DNA from: JAJTFW01 sp031411335
GTDB taxonomy: Bacteria > Bacteroidota > Bacteroidia > AKYH767-A > OLB10
NCBI GenBank assembly: GCA_031411335.1
Contig: JANOAX010000120.1
Location: 1-6,940 of the forward strand
Direction: 5' to 3'
Length of the DNA stretch: 6,940 nt
The notes under the pieces were generated by a model. It was not told the origin of the DNA, did no database searches, and saw nothing but the letters and a program-made list of their open reading frames with translations. The position numbers and the translations under genes are program-made. Shown here piece after piece: positions 1 through 5,749 of this stretch; the first letter of the stretch is position 1; each line of letters starts with the position of its first letter.

Positions 1-1849
1 CAACAGTGCGTGTATCGATCCCCGTATCCAATGTAAGTTTTAAAAGCTTATCGGCTTTCTCTACTTTCTCTGCTGCAATAATGGTGGCTATTCGTAAATC
101 CATCTTACTGAAATCGTCGTAAGTGGTAACATCCTTAAAAGGAGTAAATGCTTTTTCTACTGTAGATATTTCTGCTGCAGGAGCGTTATTTATTTTTGTT
201 GCTTCCAATTTTGCTATTTGTTGCGCGATGGCTTCGTCTTCTATTTTGTCAAACAATAAAGAGGCTTCATTTAGTGGATGTCCGGGGGTGAATGCATCAT
301 TACCAAAAGCCTCCTCCCAATTTTTCGCATCAATGTTTAACATGCCTTGTAATTTCTTCGAAGTAAAAGGAAGAAACGGTTCGCATAAATAAGAGAGAGC
401 AGCCGTTATTTCGAGTGCTATATTTAAAATTGTTCCTACTTTTTCTGGATCTGTTTTATATAATTTCCAAGGTTCCGTATCAGCTAAATATTTATTTCCG
501 GCTCTTGCTAAATCCATCACATGTGACAGCGCTTCACGGAAACGATAACGTTCAATACTCTCTTGCACCAATTTTGGTGCAGAGGTTAGTGCATCCAAAC
601 AAGTTTTTTCTGCATCATCTAATTTCCCTCTTGCAGGAACTTTATTTTCAAAATATTTAGCAGTCAACACCAATGTTCTATTCACAAAATTTCCGAACAC
701 GGCTACCAACTCATTGTTGTTACGATCTTGAAAATCTTTCCAAGTGAAATCATTGTCCTTGGTTTCAGGCGCCGTAGCGCAAAGTGCATAACGCAAGACA
801 TCTTGCTTATTGGGGAAATCCAATAAATACTCGTGCAACCAAACCGCCCAATTGCGTGAGGTAGAAATTTTATCGCCTTCTAAATTTAAAAATTCATTAG
901 CAGGAACATTTTCAGGTAAGATGTAATCACCGTGTGCTTTTAACATGGCGGGGAAAATGATGCAATGAAAAACGATATTATCTTTTCCAATAAAATGAAT
1001 CAACTTACTATCATCTTTCTTCCAATAATCTTCCCATTGAGAAGTTAATGCTTTCGTCGCGGAGATGTAACCGATGGGCGCATCAAACCACACATACAAA
1101 ACCTTGCCTTCATTTCCAGGCAAAGGAACGGGCACACCCCAATCGAGGTCGCGCGTTACTGCGCGTGGCTGCAATCCCTGATCGAGCCAACTTTTACATT
1201 GACCAAAAACATTTTTCTTCCAAGCATCTTCCTTACTCAACAACCATTCATTCAACCACTCTTGCTGCATCGTATCTAAGGGCAAATACCAATGTTTCGT
1301 TTTGCGCAATACGGGAGCTTTTCCGCTGAGCTGAGAGTGGGGGTTGATGAGTTCACGCGGACTTAATGTCTTTCCACATTTTTCACATTGATCGCCGTAA
1401 GCATTTGGATTGGCGCAGTTCGGACAAGTACCCGTGATGTATCGATCGGCTAAAAATAGATTTGCTTCCTCATCAAAATATTGTTCCGATTCTTCTTCTT
1501 TAAAAATTCCTTTATTGTAAAGAGTTGTAAAAAAATCAGACGCCGTTTCATGATGAATTTTATCAGAAGTACGATGATAGATATCAAAAGAAATTCCGAA
1601 CTCCTGAAAGCTATCGCGCATCATGACATGATACGTATCCACCACTTGTTGGGGTGTAATACCTTCTTTGCGCGCACGCAAGGTGATAGGCACACCATGC
1701 TCATCCGACCCACAAATGTACTTCACATCCCGACCCATCAAACGTTGATAGCGAACAAATATATCGGAAGGCAAATAACAACCTGCAATATGTCCGATGT
1801 GTAAAGGACCATTGGCATAAGGCAAGGCGGCAGTAACTAAATAGCGCAT
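1..1849 (-). CDS. metG: Methionyl-tRNA synthetase, C-terminus cut by window edge
   Basis: Class I aminoacyl-tRNA synthetase that charges tRNA(Met) with methionine in the cytoplasm, using ATP. The minus-strand frame is open from the ATG at 1849-1847 to the window edge: 616 codons, with the stop outside. Visible in order: the catalytic start MRYLVTAALPYANG with the HIGH signature at residues 17-20; CGSDEHG at 46-52; a zinc knuckle with cysteines 142, 145, 155 and 158 (CX2C-X9-CX2C); the KMSKS-loop equivalent KISTS at 327-331; GNFVNR at 386-391 and Trp461 (in TEPWK) in the helical anticodon-binding domain; and, from about residue 579, a tRNA-binding (Trbp111/EMAP-like) domain beginning FSKMDLRIATI and still running at the edge. 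Bacteroidota MetRS is usually about 680-700 residues, so roughly 70-80 are missing. KISTS is, as far as I know, the normal form in this phylum. An in-frame TAA upstream leaves only a TTG (1884-1882) as another possible start, and the ATG fits the family better. Confidence 0.97.
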   Translation of the reverse strand, partial: MRYLVTAALPYANGPLHIGHIAGCYLPSDIFVRYQRLMGRDVKYICGSDEHGVPITLRARKEGITPQQVVDTYHVMMRDSFQEFGISFDIYHRTSDKIHHETASDFFTTLYNKGIFKEEESEQYFDEEANLFLADRYITGTCPNCANPNAYGDQCEKCGKTLSPRELINPHSQLSGKAPVLRKTKHWYLPLDTMQQEWLNEWLLSKEDAWKKNVFGQCKSWLDQGLQPRAVTRDLDWGVPVPLPGNEGKVLYVWFDAPIGYISATKALTSQWEDYWKKDDSKLIHFIGKDNIVFHCIIFPAMLKAHGDYILPENVPANEFLNLEGDKISTSRNWAVWLHEYLLDFPNKQDVLRYALCATAPETKDNDFTWKDFQDRNNNELVAVFGNFVNRTLVLTAKYFENKVPARGKLDDAEKTCLDALTSAPKLVQESIERYRFREALSHVMDLARAGNKYLADTEPWKLYKTDPEKVGTILNIALEITAALSYLCEPFLPFTSKKLQGMLNIDAKNWEEAFGNDAFTPGHPLNEASLLFDKIEDEAIAQQIAKLEATKINNAPAAEISTVEKAFTPFKDVTTYDDFSKMDLRIATIIAAEKVEKADKLLKLTLDTGIDTRTV

Positions 1850-1882
1850 AGGGGGATTTTCTTCGGTCTTGTAAATTCTATG

Positions 1883-1890
1883 CAAATCTA
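1883..1890 (-). promoter_or_regulatory. Candidate Bacteroidota -7 promoter box for metG
   Basis: On the minus strand this reads TAGATTTG, a full match to the Bacteroidota -7 consensus TAnnTTTG. It would give a transcription start near 1876 and a leader of about 27 bases before the metG ATG. I see no convincing -33 TTG element upstream; that space is filled by the TTTTCAAATTAA-type repeats. The motif is short and AT-rich, so a chance match is possible. Confidence 0.4.
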
Positions 1891-1891
1891 G

Positions 1892-1928
1892 TTAATTTGA
1901 AAATGTATTAATTTGAAAATTTGAAAAT
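1892..1928. repeat. Short AATTTGAAAAT direct repeat cluster
   Basis: Two exact copies of ttaatttgaaaat lie at 1892-1904 and 1908-1920, followed directly by a partial copy ttgaaaat at 1921-1928. The cluster begins two bases from the candidate metG -7 box, on its upstream side. Short interspersed repeats of this composition occur in intergenic regions of many environmental Bacteroidota (from general knowledge). Their role is unknown to me. Confidence 0.7.
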
Positions 1929-2305
1929 AAGAGGGTTATACTTCCTAAACGAGGATATTTCTTCGAGAATAATACAAGTCTGAGAGACAGGTTTGATTGG
2001 TTTGACCCTGCTTTGCTTTGGTTGAGGCTATGTTGATTTTTGGTAGCATTTCTCAGCTCGCTAATAGTTAACATTGAGATTGGAATATTGAAAATTAAAA
2101 GTGTATTTACTACTGACATAATATGTTACTGAATTTTTCTGTTAATATTTGATTTATTCAGTGAATTCTAGTAATTTTAATCGGTGAAGTTTGAAGATAT
2201 GAAGGATATTTTATTTGACTCTGTTGTATAGTATTTTTAGTAATTGATTTAAAGCTTTTTATTAAGCTAAATGTAGGTAGAATGGACTTTGGTAATATTT
2301 AAATT
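1929..2305. other. AT-rich intergenic stretch without a supported gene
   Basis: I see no convincing gene here. A 75-codon minus-strand frame (2119-1892) ends in the repeat cluster, is rich in Asn and Ser and matches nothing I recognise. The plus-strand reading of 1970-2120 is broken by a stop. There is no tRNA-like fold and no strong terminator; the only small dyad is agctt/aagct at 2253-2257 and 2264-2268. The stretch should contain the start signals of the divergent gene at 2306, but I could not place a -33/-7 pair. Confidence 0.6.
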
Positions 2306-2791
2306 ATGATAAGATTGGAAAATATTTTAGTCAGAGGTTCCTTCAAGATGCTTTTGGTCATTGTGTTATTTTGTGTGAGTTGTAAATCGGATTCGAATGA
2401 AAATATTAGTCCAACTTCAATACAATACATTCAAATAAAGACCGAAGCTTATGATATTAACAATGATAAAGTAGGAGAATTTTTCTTGCCAATTGACTCT
2501 AATGGCACCTATTATTATTTTAATAGTTTAGTACTTCGATGGGTAGTAGCATGTGAAGCAAATTCGGCAACTTTACCTCATAATTATTGTATATTGCCCC
2601 AAGAGATGGATTCAACCTATTTCCCTTTTACTAAGTCTACTCCTATTTGGAGCTTTAAGACAACTAGCGACACAATTCTAGGAATTATATATAATCCAGG
2701 CGATACAATTTATTATCCTAATGTAGATAGATTTGAGTATTATTTAGTCAAATCAAATTATTTACCAGCTGATTCAGCTAAATGTAATTGA
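2306..2791 (+). CDS. Probable lipoprotein of unknown function
   Basis: A 161-residue protein I do not recognise. The N-terminus is a lipoprotein-type signal: a hydrophobic stretch MLLVIVLFCVSC (residues 15-26), with Cys26 as the likely lipidated residue. The lipobox is imperfect because position -3 is Cys. After Cys26 comes KSDSNEN, a polar acidic stretch similar in character to the surface-export signals described for Bacteroidota lipoproteins; that similarity is inference. The mature part has many Tyr, Thr and Asp residues, three further cysteines (83, 95, 160) and no membrane segment, so it probably sits on the outer membrane. The listed start gives a 14-residue extension before the second Met (ATG at 2348). 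Starting there gives a more typical signal (MLLVIVLF), and the sequence cannot decide between them. It is first of four plus-strand genes for exported proteins and is followed after 51 bases by the gene at 2843. Confidence 0.8.
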   Translation: MIRLENILVRGSFKMLLVIVLFCVSCKSDSNENISPTSIQYIQIKTEAYDINNDKVGEFFLPIDSNGTYYYFNSLVLRWVVACEANSATLPHNYCILPQEMDSTYFPFTKSTPIWSFKTTSDTILGIIYNPGDTIYYPNVDRFEYYLVKSNYLPADSAKCN

Positions 2792-2842
2792 TATCTCGCA
2801 ATTCTCAGCATACTAACCTAAATATTGTAAGTATTCAAATCA

Positions 2843-3925
2843 ATGAAAATTATATCCTGTTTCGATCGTTGCTTTTTAAAGTATTTTATATTCGCCACCC
2901 TATTCTTTTTCAAATTAAATATTTCTAAAGCTCAAGAAACCACTTTAATACTTTCAAATAAATGTGCAAAGGGGATTTCTCCTTTCACTAAAGTGAATGG
3001 AATTGACCGTCGGTTAACGAAAAAAACATTAGGTTTTGTTCAAACAGGGATATTTAATGTAAATACACCAGTTAATTTCAAAGGTAATTTTATCGAAGGT
3101 TTATGTAACTTTTTTCAGAGTAAGGAGGTTAGCCCTACTACCGAAAATGAAATTTCTATCATTTTGTATGATTTGAGTTTAAGCGAGAAAGCAGAAGAAA
3201 TGTGGGATGTTGGAAGCCTTAAATTAACAATGCGAATATTTAAGAAATACGAAGAGAATAAATACGAAGAATTATATTCTATTGATAGTGTTTATCGAAT
3301 GAAATCGTCAACGGACTTGACAAAAAAACTTCTTAAATCGGTTAGTGAGCATTTATGCGAAGTGGCTGTTGAATTAAAAAAGGTTGACAATCTTCAAACG
3401 AGAAATGGAACTTCTTATACTTTTGAAGAGTTGCAAATTCTTGACAGCGTAGAAAGGATGAAAATTCCAATTTACGTTACGGAAAATTTTAAACCAGGAA
3501 TTTATTACGATTACAATCAATTTAAGAATAATTCTCCAGACACCACCACAATTTATATTGACTCAATTCATACTGATAAAATTAGAGTTATGGTATGGAG
3601 TGAGGAAAAAGGGAAGAATGTAGAATTGGATAGCAAAACGGTTTATGCGGTTCACGATGGTAATTTTCTACTCAAAGCAACTAAGATGGGTTTTTATGAA
3701 CTGAAAAGAGAAGGATTAGATTTTTATTTTTTTGGTCAAACAGCACCAAAATATTCATACGAAGGGAACAAGGCTAGACCTATAATTGATCCATTAGTAG
3801 GAGGAGGGATTTTTATCGGCGTCGGCGCCAGTGTTTTTTTACCCGCCAATCAAATACCTGTTTTAAATAATTTTAAAATTAATTATCGAACAGGTAATCC
3901 CATTCAAGTAGATAAAGATAAATAG
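2843..3925 (+). CDS. Secreted protein of unknown function, 360 residues
   Basis: I do not recognise a named domain. Residues 1-31 form a signal peptide: a basic start, a hydrophobic core YFIFATLFFFKL (14-25), and likely cleavage after SKA or SKAQ, so the protein should reach the periplasm or beyond. Residues 32-180 alternate strand-like and charged stretches (ISIILYDLSLSEK at 104-116, SLKLTMRIFKKYEE at 125-138), then a helix-like TDLTKKLLKSVSEHL (157-171). Residues 190-300 look like a second beta-rich part. Residues 315-335 are Gly-rich and hydrophobic (GGGIFIGVGASVF at 320-332), followed by a short polar tail; this could insert in a membrane or pack in a core. The sequence DSVxRMK occurs twice (148-154 and 201-207). 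The layout resembles large uncharacterised exported families of Bacteroidota. The 51-base gap from the preceding lipoprotein would allow co-transcription, but I see no proof of it. Confidence 0.85.
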   Translation: MKIISCFDRCFLKYFIFATLFFFKLNISKAQETTLILSNKCAKGISPFTKVNGIDRRLTKKTLGFVQTGIFNVNTPVNFKGNFIEGLCNFFQSKEVSPTTENEISIILYDLSLSEKAEEMWDVGSLKLTMRIFKKYEENKYEELYSIDSVYRMKSSTDLTKKLLKSVSEHLCEVAVELKKVDNLQTRNGTSYTFEELQILDSVERMKIPIYVTENFKPGIYYDYNQFKNNSPDTTTIYIDSIHTDKIRVMVWSEEKGKNVELDSKTVYAVHDGNFLLKATKMGFYELKREGLDFYFFGQTAPKYSYEGNKARPIIDPLVGGGIFIGVGASVFLPANQIPVLNNFKINYRTGNPIQVDKDK

Positions 3926-3938
3926 TGTATTGTAGATA

Positions 3939-3979
3939 AGGTTGAAGTGTGCTGTAAATTTCAGGTTGAAGTATGCCGT
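3939..3979. repeat. Two direct 17-bp repeats, 24 bases apart
   Basis: aggttgaagtgtgctgt (3939-3955) is followed by aggttgaagtatgccgt (3963-3979), identical at 15 of 17 positions. Both lie in the 133-base gap between the stop at 3925 and the start at 4059. They could be tandem protein-binding sites or a duplicated piece of a decayed element; nothing decides between these. Confidence 0.7.
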
Positions 3980-3984
3980 TACCC

Positions 3985-3999
3985 GGTAATTTGATTACC
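3985..3999. repeat. Perfect 6-bp inverted repeat in leader of the 4059 gene
   Basis: ggtaat-ttg-attacc is a perfect dyad with a 3-base centre, five bases beyond the second direct repeat and 59 bases before the start codon. It could be an operator-type site or a small hairpin. No run of T follows, so it is not a good intrinsic terminator for the upstream gene. It contains taatttg, one base short of the Bacteroidota -7 consensus. Confidence 0.5.
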
Positions 4000-4058
4000 A
4001 CTTTTCGAGAATTTTCTATCTTTACTAAACATTAAAAATCCTACTTATTTAAACCGAA

Positions 4059-4619
4059 ATGTATAATTGGTTCAGTGTACCGAAACTTTTTGTAATTAGT
4101 TTAATAACATTGTATACTGCTTGTGCACCAATTTCTCATGTAAGGAAGGATTATTGGAACATACATTTGACTGATTCTGGGACGTGTTTGGAAAAAGCAA
4201 TGTATTTTGAATTGGATCCGGGAAGTACATTTTCTTTTGTAAAAAGTATGATATTGTATAATGATGGCTACTGTGCTTTAAGTCCTATAGAAGAATTCTG
4301 GAAGGAAATCTCGAAAAGACAATTTCTACATAAGAGTCGAGTTAATTGGGGAGTATATAAAATATTGAATGATTCAATTGTTATTCAATATTTTAATGAA
4401 ACTGGTTGCGGCGGCGGTGGAATCGATATTTATACAGTACATCAATTAAAAGGCAAAGTTGTATTGAATAATTCGATTGTCTTAGAAAAATTCGAGTATT
4501 TCCGGGAATGTGGATCTGAATATATTATTCAACCAATAAATGAAAAGGTTTTTTATTCGAAAAACATTCCTTTCCCAAGTGATACTTCAAACTGGCTTCA
4601 AAAGAAAAATTTTAAATGA
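4059..4619 (+). CDS. Probable lipoprotein of unknown function
   Basis: A 186-residue protein I do not recognise. The N-terminus has one lysine and a hydrophobic core LFVISLITLYTAC (residues 10-22); Cys22 is the likely lipidated residue. The -3 position is Tyr, which departs from the usual Leu/Val/Ile lipobox, so ordinary secretion is an alternative. The mature part is probably beta-rich, with five further cysteines (43, 72, 117, 151 and the Cys22 site apart from those giving four in the body), a Gly run CGGGGID at 117-123, and a stretch WGVYKILNDSIVIQYF (97-112). Short Bacteroidota lipoproteins of unknown role often carry a similar 'G-Y-k-i-x-x-D-x-I' pattern (recollection, not checked). It has its own 133-base leader with direct repeats and a dyad, which suggests separate transcription from the gene at 2843. 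There is no other in-frame Met near the start, so the ATG at 4059 is the natural choice. Confidence 0.8.
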   Translation: MYNWFSVPKLFVISLITLYTACAPISHVRKDYWNIHLTDSGTCLEKAMYFELDPGSTFSFVKSMILYNDGYCALSPIEEFWKEISKRQFLHKSRVNWGVYKILNDSIVIQYFNETGCGGGGIDIYTVHQLKGKVVLNNSIVLEKFEYFRECGSEYIIQPINEKVFYSKNIPFPSDTSNWLQKKNFK

Positions 4620-4734
4620 ATTCTTAGTTGAATTGTAGTGTTTAACAATTTTTAGTTTCCATTTATATTATTATTTCTTAGCAACAACAAAATATGGTTT
4701 ATTAGCGTTTGGAATTGTTTTATCTTATAGAAAT

Positions 4735-5364
4735 ATGAAAAGGAAGAAATTATTTATTTTATCAATTCTAATTTTCTTCAATCAAATGTCATTTGGACAA
4801 AATATAGGCCTAAGAACTGGAGTTGAATATTCGGATAATAGTTTCGTCAATAATTCGCTTGGTTTTGGTGGCTATTTAAACATTGAAGGTATTTATAAGC
4901 AGATGGAATTGCTATTTTCTTATGATTATTTTGAAAACGAAATTGATGTAAATGACAACTTTAATATTACTAAATATGGTTTTGTTAGTACTAATTATAA
5001 ACATAGTTTGTCATCTTCAATATTATTTGCAATACCCTTAAAGGAGAGAATAAAAATTAAAACAGGAGCAAATTTTAAATATTGTGTTTTAAATGCAACA
5101 AACATTTACTACCCCAAAAATATCCTTAGTACTTTTAAATCGAGTTATGTTGGTCTTGGAGGAGTAATAAATTTTCAATTCACCGAAATTTTCAACATAC
5201 GCCCACTCAATTTTGATATTTTCATTACCCCCGAGTATTTAATTAATGTAAAAACTGAAAAAGACACACCCCTTGCCACAAACGAATATTCTAGCAACTT
5301 AAAATTATTGAATTTGCAAATTGGACTTTCATACAAGTTGGATACAAAACGGAAGGATGATTAA
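4735..5364 (+). CDS. Small outer-membrane beta-barrel-like protein
   Basis: A 209-residue protein with a clear signal peptide: MKRKK, hydrophobic core LFILSILIFF (6-15), and cleavage near SFG-Q (residues 19-22), the form typical of Bacteroidota exported proteins. The mature part is built of amphipathic strand-like segments with aromatic ends: NIGLRTGVEY (23-32), LGFGGYLNI (42-50), MELLFSYDYF (57-66), SLSSSILFAI (91-100), IKIKTGANFKY (106-116), SYVGLGGVINFQF (137-149), LNFDIFITPEYLI (158-170) and LQIGLSYKL (194-202). About eight strands, and a last strand of aromatic pattern close to the C-terminus, fit the outer-membrane beta-barrel families common in this phylum (OMP_b-brl / PorT-like); the subfamily is not clear. 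It probably sits in the outer membrane. A polar tail DTKRKDD follows the last strand. It lies 115 bases after the preceding lipoprotein gene, last of the four exported genes. Confidence 0.82.
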   Translation: MKRKKLFILSILIFFNQMSFGQNIGLRTGVEYSDNSFVNNSLGFGGYLNIEGIYKQMELLFSYDYFENEIDVNDNFNITKYGFVSTNYKHSLSSSILFAIPLKERIKIKTGANFKYCVLNATNIYYPKNILSTFKSSYVGLGGVINFQFTEIFNIRPLNFDIFITPEYLINVKTEKDTPLATNEYSSNLKLLNLQIGLSYKLDTKRKDD

Positions 5365-5441
5365 TTTATAATAGTTAAGGGAAACTTTAGAAAAAATTCT
5401 CCATTTTTCAAAGCTCTATCTAGATACCTTTCGGACCACTA

Positions 5442-5502
5442 TCGCGAGGCCACGAAGCACTAATCTACTATTCCACCAACCCACCATCACGAAGCCTCGC
5501 GA
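5442..5502. repeat. Inverted repeat tcgcgaggc / gcctcgcga
   Basis: Perfect 9-bp arms at 5442-5450 and 5494-5502 enclose 43 bases. Just inside lie two direct copies of cacgaagc (5451-5458 and 5488-5495), the second overlapping the right arm. The loop also holds a stray piece of the octamer repeat (ccaccaacccaccat, 5473-5487). The palindrome tcgcga occurs in each arm and again at 5584-5589. Confidence 0.7.
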
Positions 5503-5523
5503 CAACCATAAAGTACAGTATTT

Positions 5524-5557
5524 CCCAGAAGTATTTCGCTTCACTAAAACTTCTGGG
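5524..5557. repeat. Perfect 9-bp hairpin cccagaagt / acttctggg
   Basis: Arms at 5524-5532 and 5549-5557 pair perfectly around a 16-base loop. The stem is moderately GC-rich. No T-run follows (gttccg comes next), so it is not a standard intrinsic terminator, although it lies between two same-strand genes. A near copy of the left arm (cccaggaagta) recurs at 5600-5610. Confidence 0.65.
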
Positions 5558-5558
5558 T

Positions 5559-5640
5559 TCCGTACAGACTTCATGTCGTAGCTTCGCGAAACGAATTCAC
5601 CCAGGAAGTACAGTACTTCGTACAGACTTCATGGCGCAGC
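5559..5640. repeat. Two 24-bp direct repeats with a palindrome before the second
   Basis: The 24-base units at 5559-5582 and 5617-5640 match at 21 positions and share the exact core cgtacagacttcatg. The second is directly preceded by a perfect 7-bp-arm palindrome gaagtac-a-gtacttc (5605-5619), which overlaps it by three bases. A 13 of 14 match to part of that palindrome also occurs at 5511-5524 (aagtacagtatttc). The order of words around the two copies therefore repeats, as though a module had been duplicated and had diverged. Confidence 0.7.
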
Positions 5641-5701
5641 AATTCACCAACCCACCAATTCACCAACCCACCAACCCACCAACCCACCAATCCACCAATT
5701 G
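5640..5701. repeat. Tandem octamer array, consensus accaaccc
   Basis: Seven 8-bp units run without interruption from 5646 to 5701: accaaccc, accaattc, accaaccc three times, accaatcc and accaattg, in the order ccc, ttc, ccc, ccc, ccc, tcc, ttg by unit ending. A partial unit (caattc, 5640-5645) precedes them. A detached piece lies at 5473-5487. The array ends 48 bases before the ATG of the peptidase. Unit length is not a multiple of three, and copy number could vary by slippage. Confidence 0.88.
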
Positions 5702-5734
5702 CCAAATGCGTGGTGTAATTTAGATGCTCCTACC

Positions 5735-5742
5735 TATATTTG
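5735..5742 (+). promoter_or_regulatory. Weak candidate -7 box before the S66 peptidase
   Basis: tatatttg matches the Bacteroidota TAnnTTTG consensus, but its predicted start would fall only a base or two before the ATG at 5750, giving an almost leaderless message. No clear -33 element is seen. This may be a chance match. Confidence 0.2.
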
Positions 5743-5749
5743 CGTCACA

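Larger units (their letters stand above)
5365..5749. other. Repeat-rich intergenic region before the S66 peptidase gene
   Basis: No gene is supported on either strand. The first 75 bases are AT-rich and plain. From 5442 onward nearly every base belongs to an inverted repeat, direct repeat or the octamer array listed separately. The same few words (cgaag, tcgcga, agtacagta, acttc) recur in both orientations, giving a mosaic of short elements similar in style to REP-like intergenic repeats. Confidence 0.7.

Noticed and set aside
857..871. Apparently altered KMSKS motif (KISTS) in MetRS
   Set aside because: KISTS followed by RNWAVW is, to my knowledge, the normal form in Bacteroidota MetRS, so it is not a sign of a defective enzyme.
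123..1804. Several plus-strand open frames of 81-107 codons inside metG
   Set aside because: They lie antisense to a clearly coding, motif-complete metG frame and have no family resemblance; they are shadows.
1892..2119. A 75-codon minus-strand open frame between metG and the first lipoprotein gene
   Set aside because: It ends inside the AATTTGAAAAT repeat cluster, has a low-complexity Asn/Ser-rich composition and resembles no family I know. It also overlaps the likely promoter region of metG.
5524..5557. The 9-bp hairpin as a rho-independent terminator for the beta-barrel gene
   Set aside because: It has a 16-base loop, no following T-run and lies about 160 bases past the stop codon.
5442..5701. 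The repeat region as a CRISPR array
   Set aside because: The repeats are too short or only two copies, there are no evenly sized unique spacers, and no cas gene is seen. The octamers are directly tandem with no spacers.
5699..5749. TTG start giving a 319-residue peptidase
   Set aside because: The extra 17 residues start in the last octamer unit and do not match the S66 N-terminus. The ATG at 5750 gives the expected start MKIPPYLVPGSTIGI.
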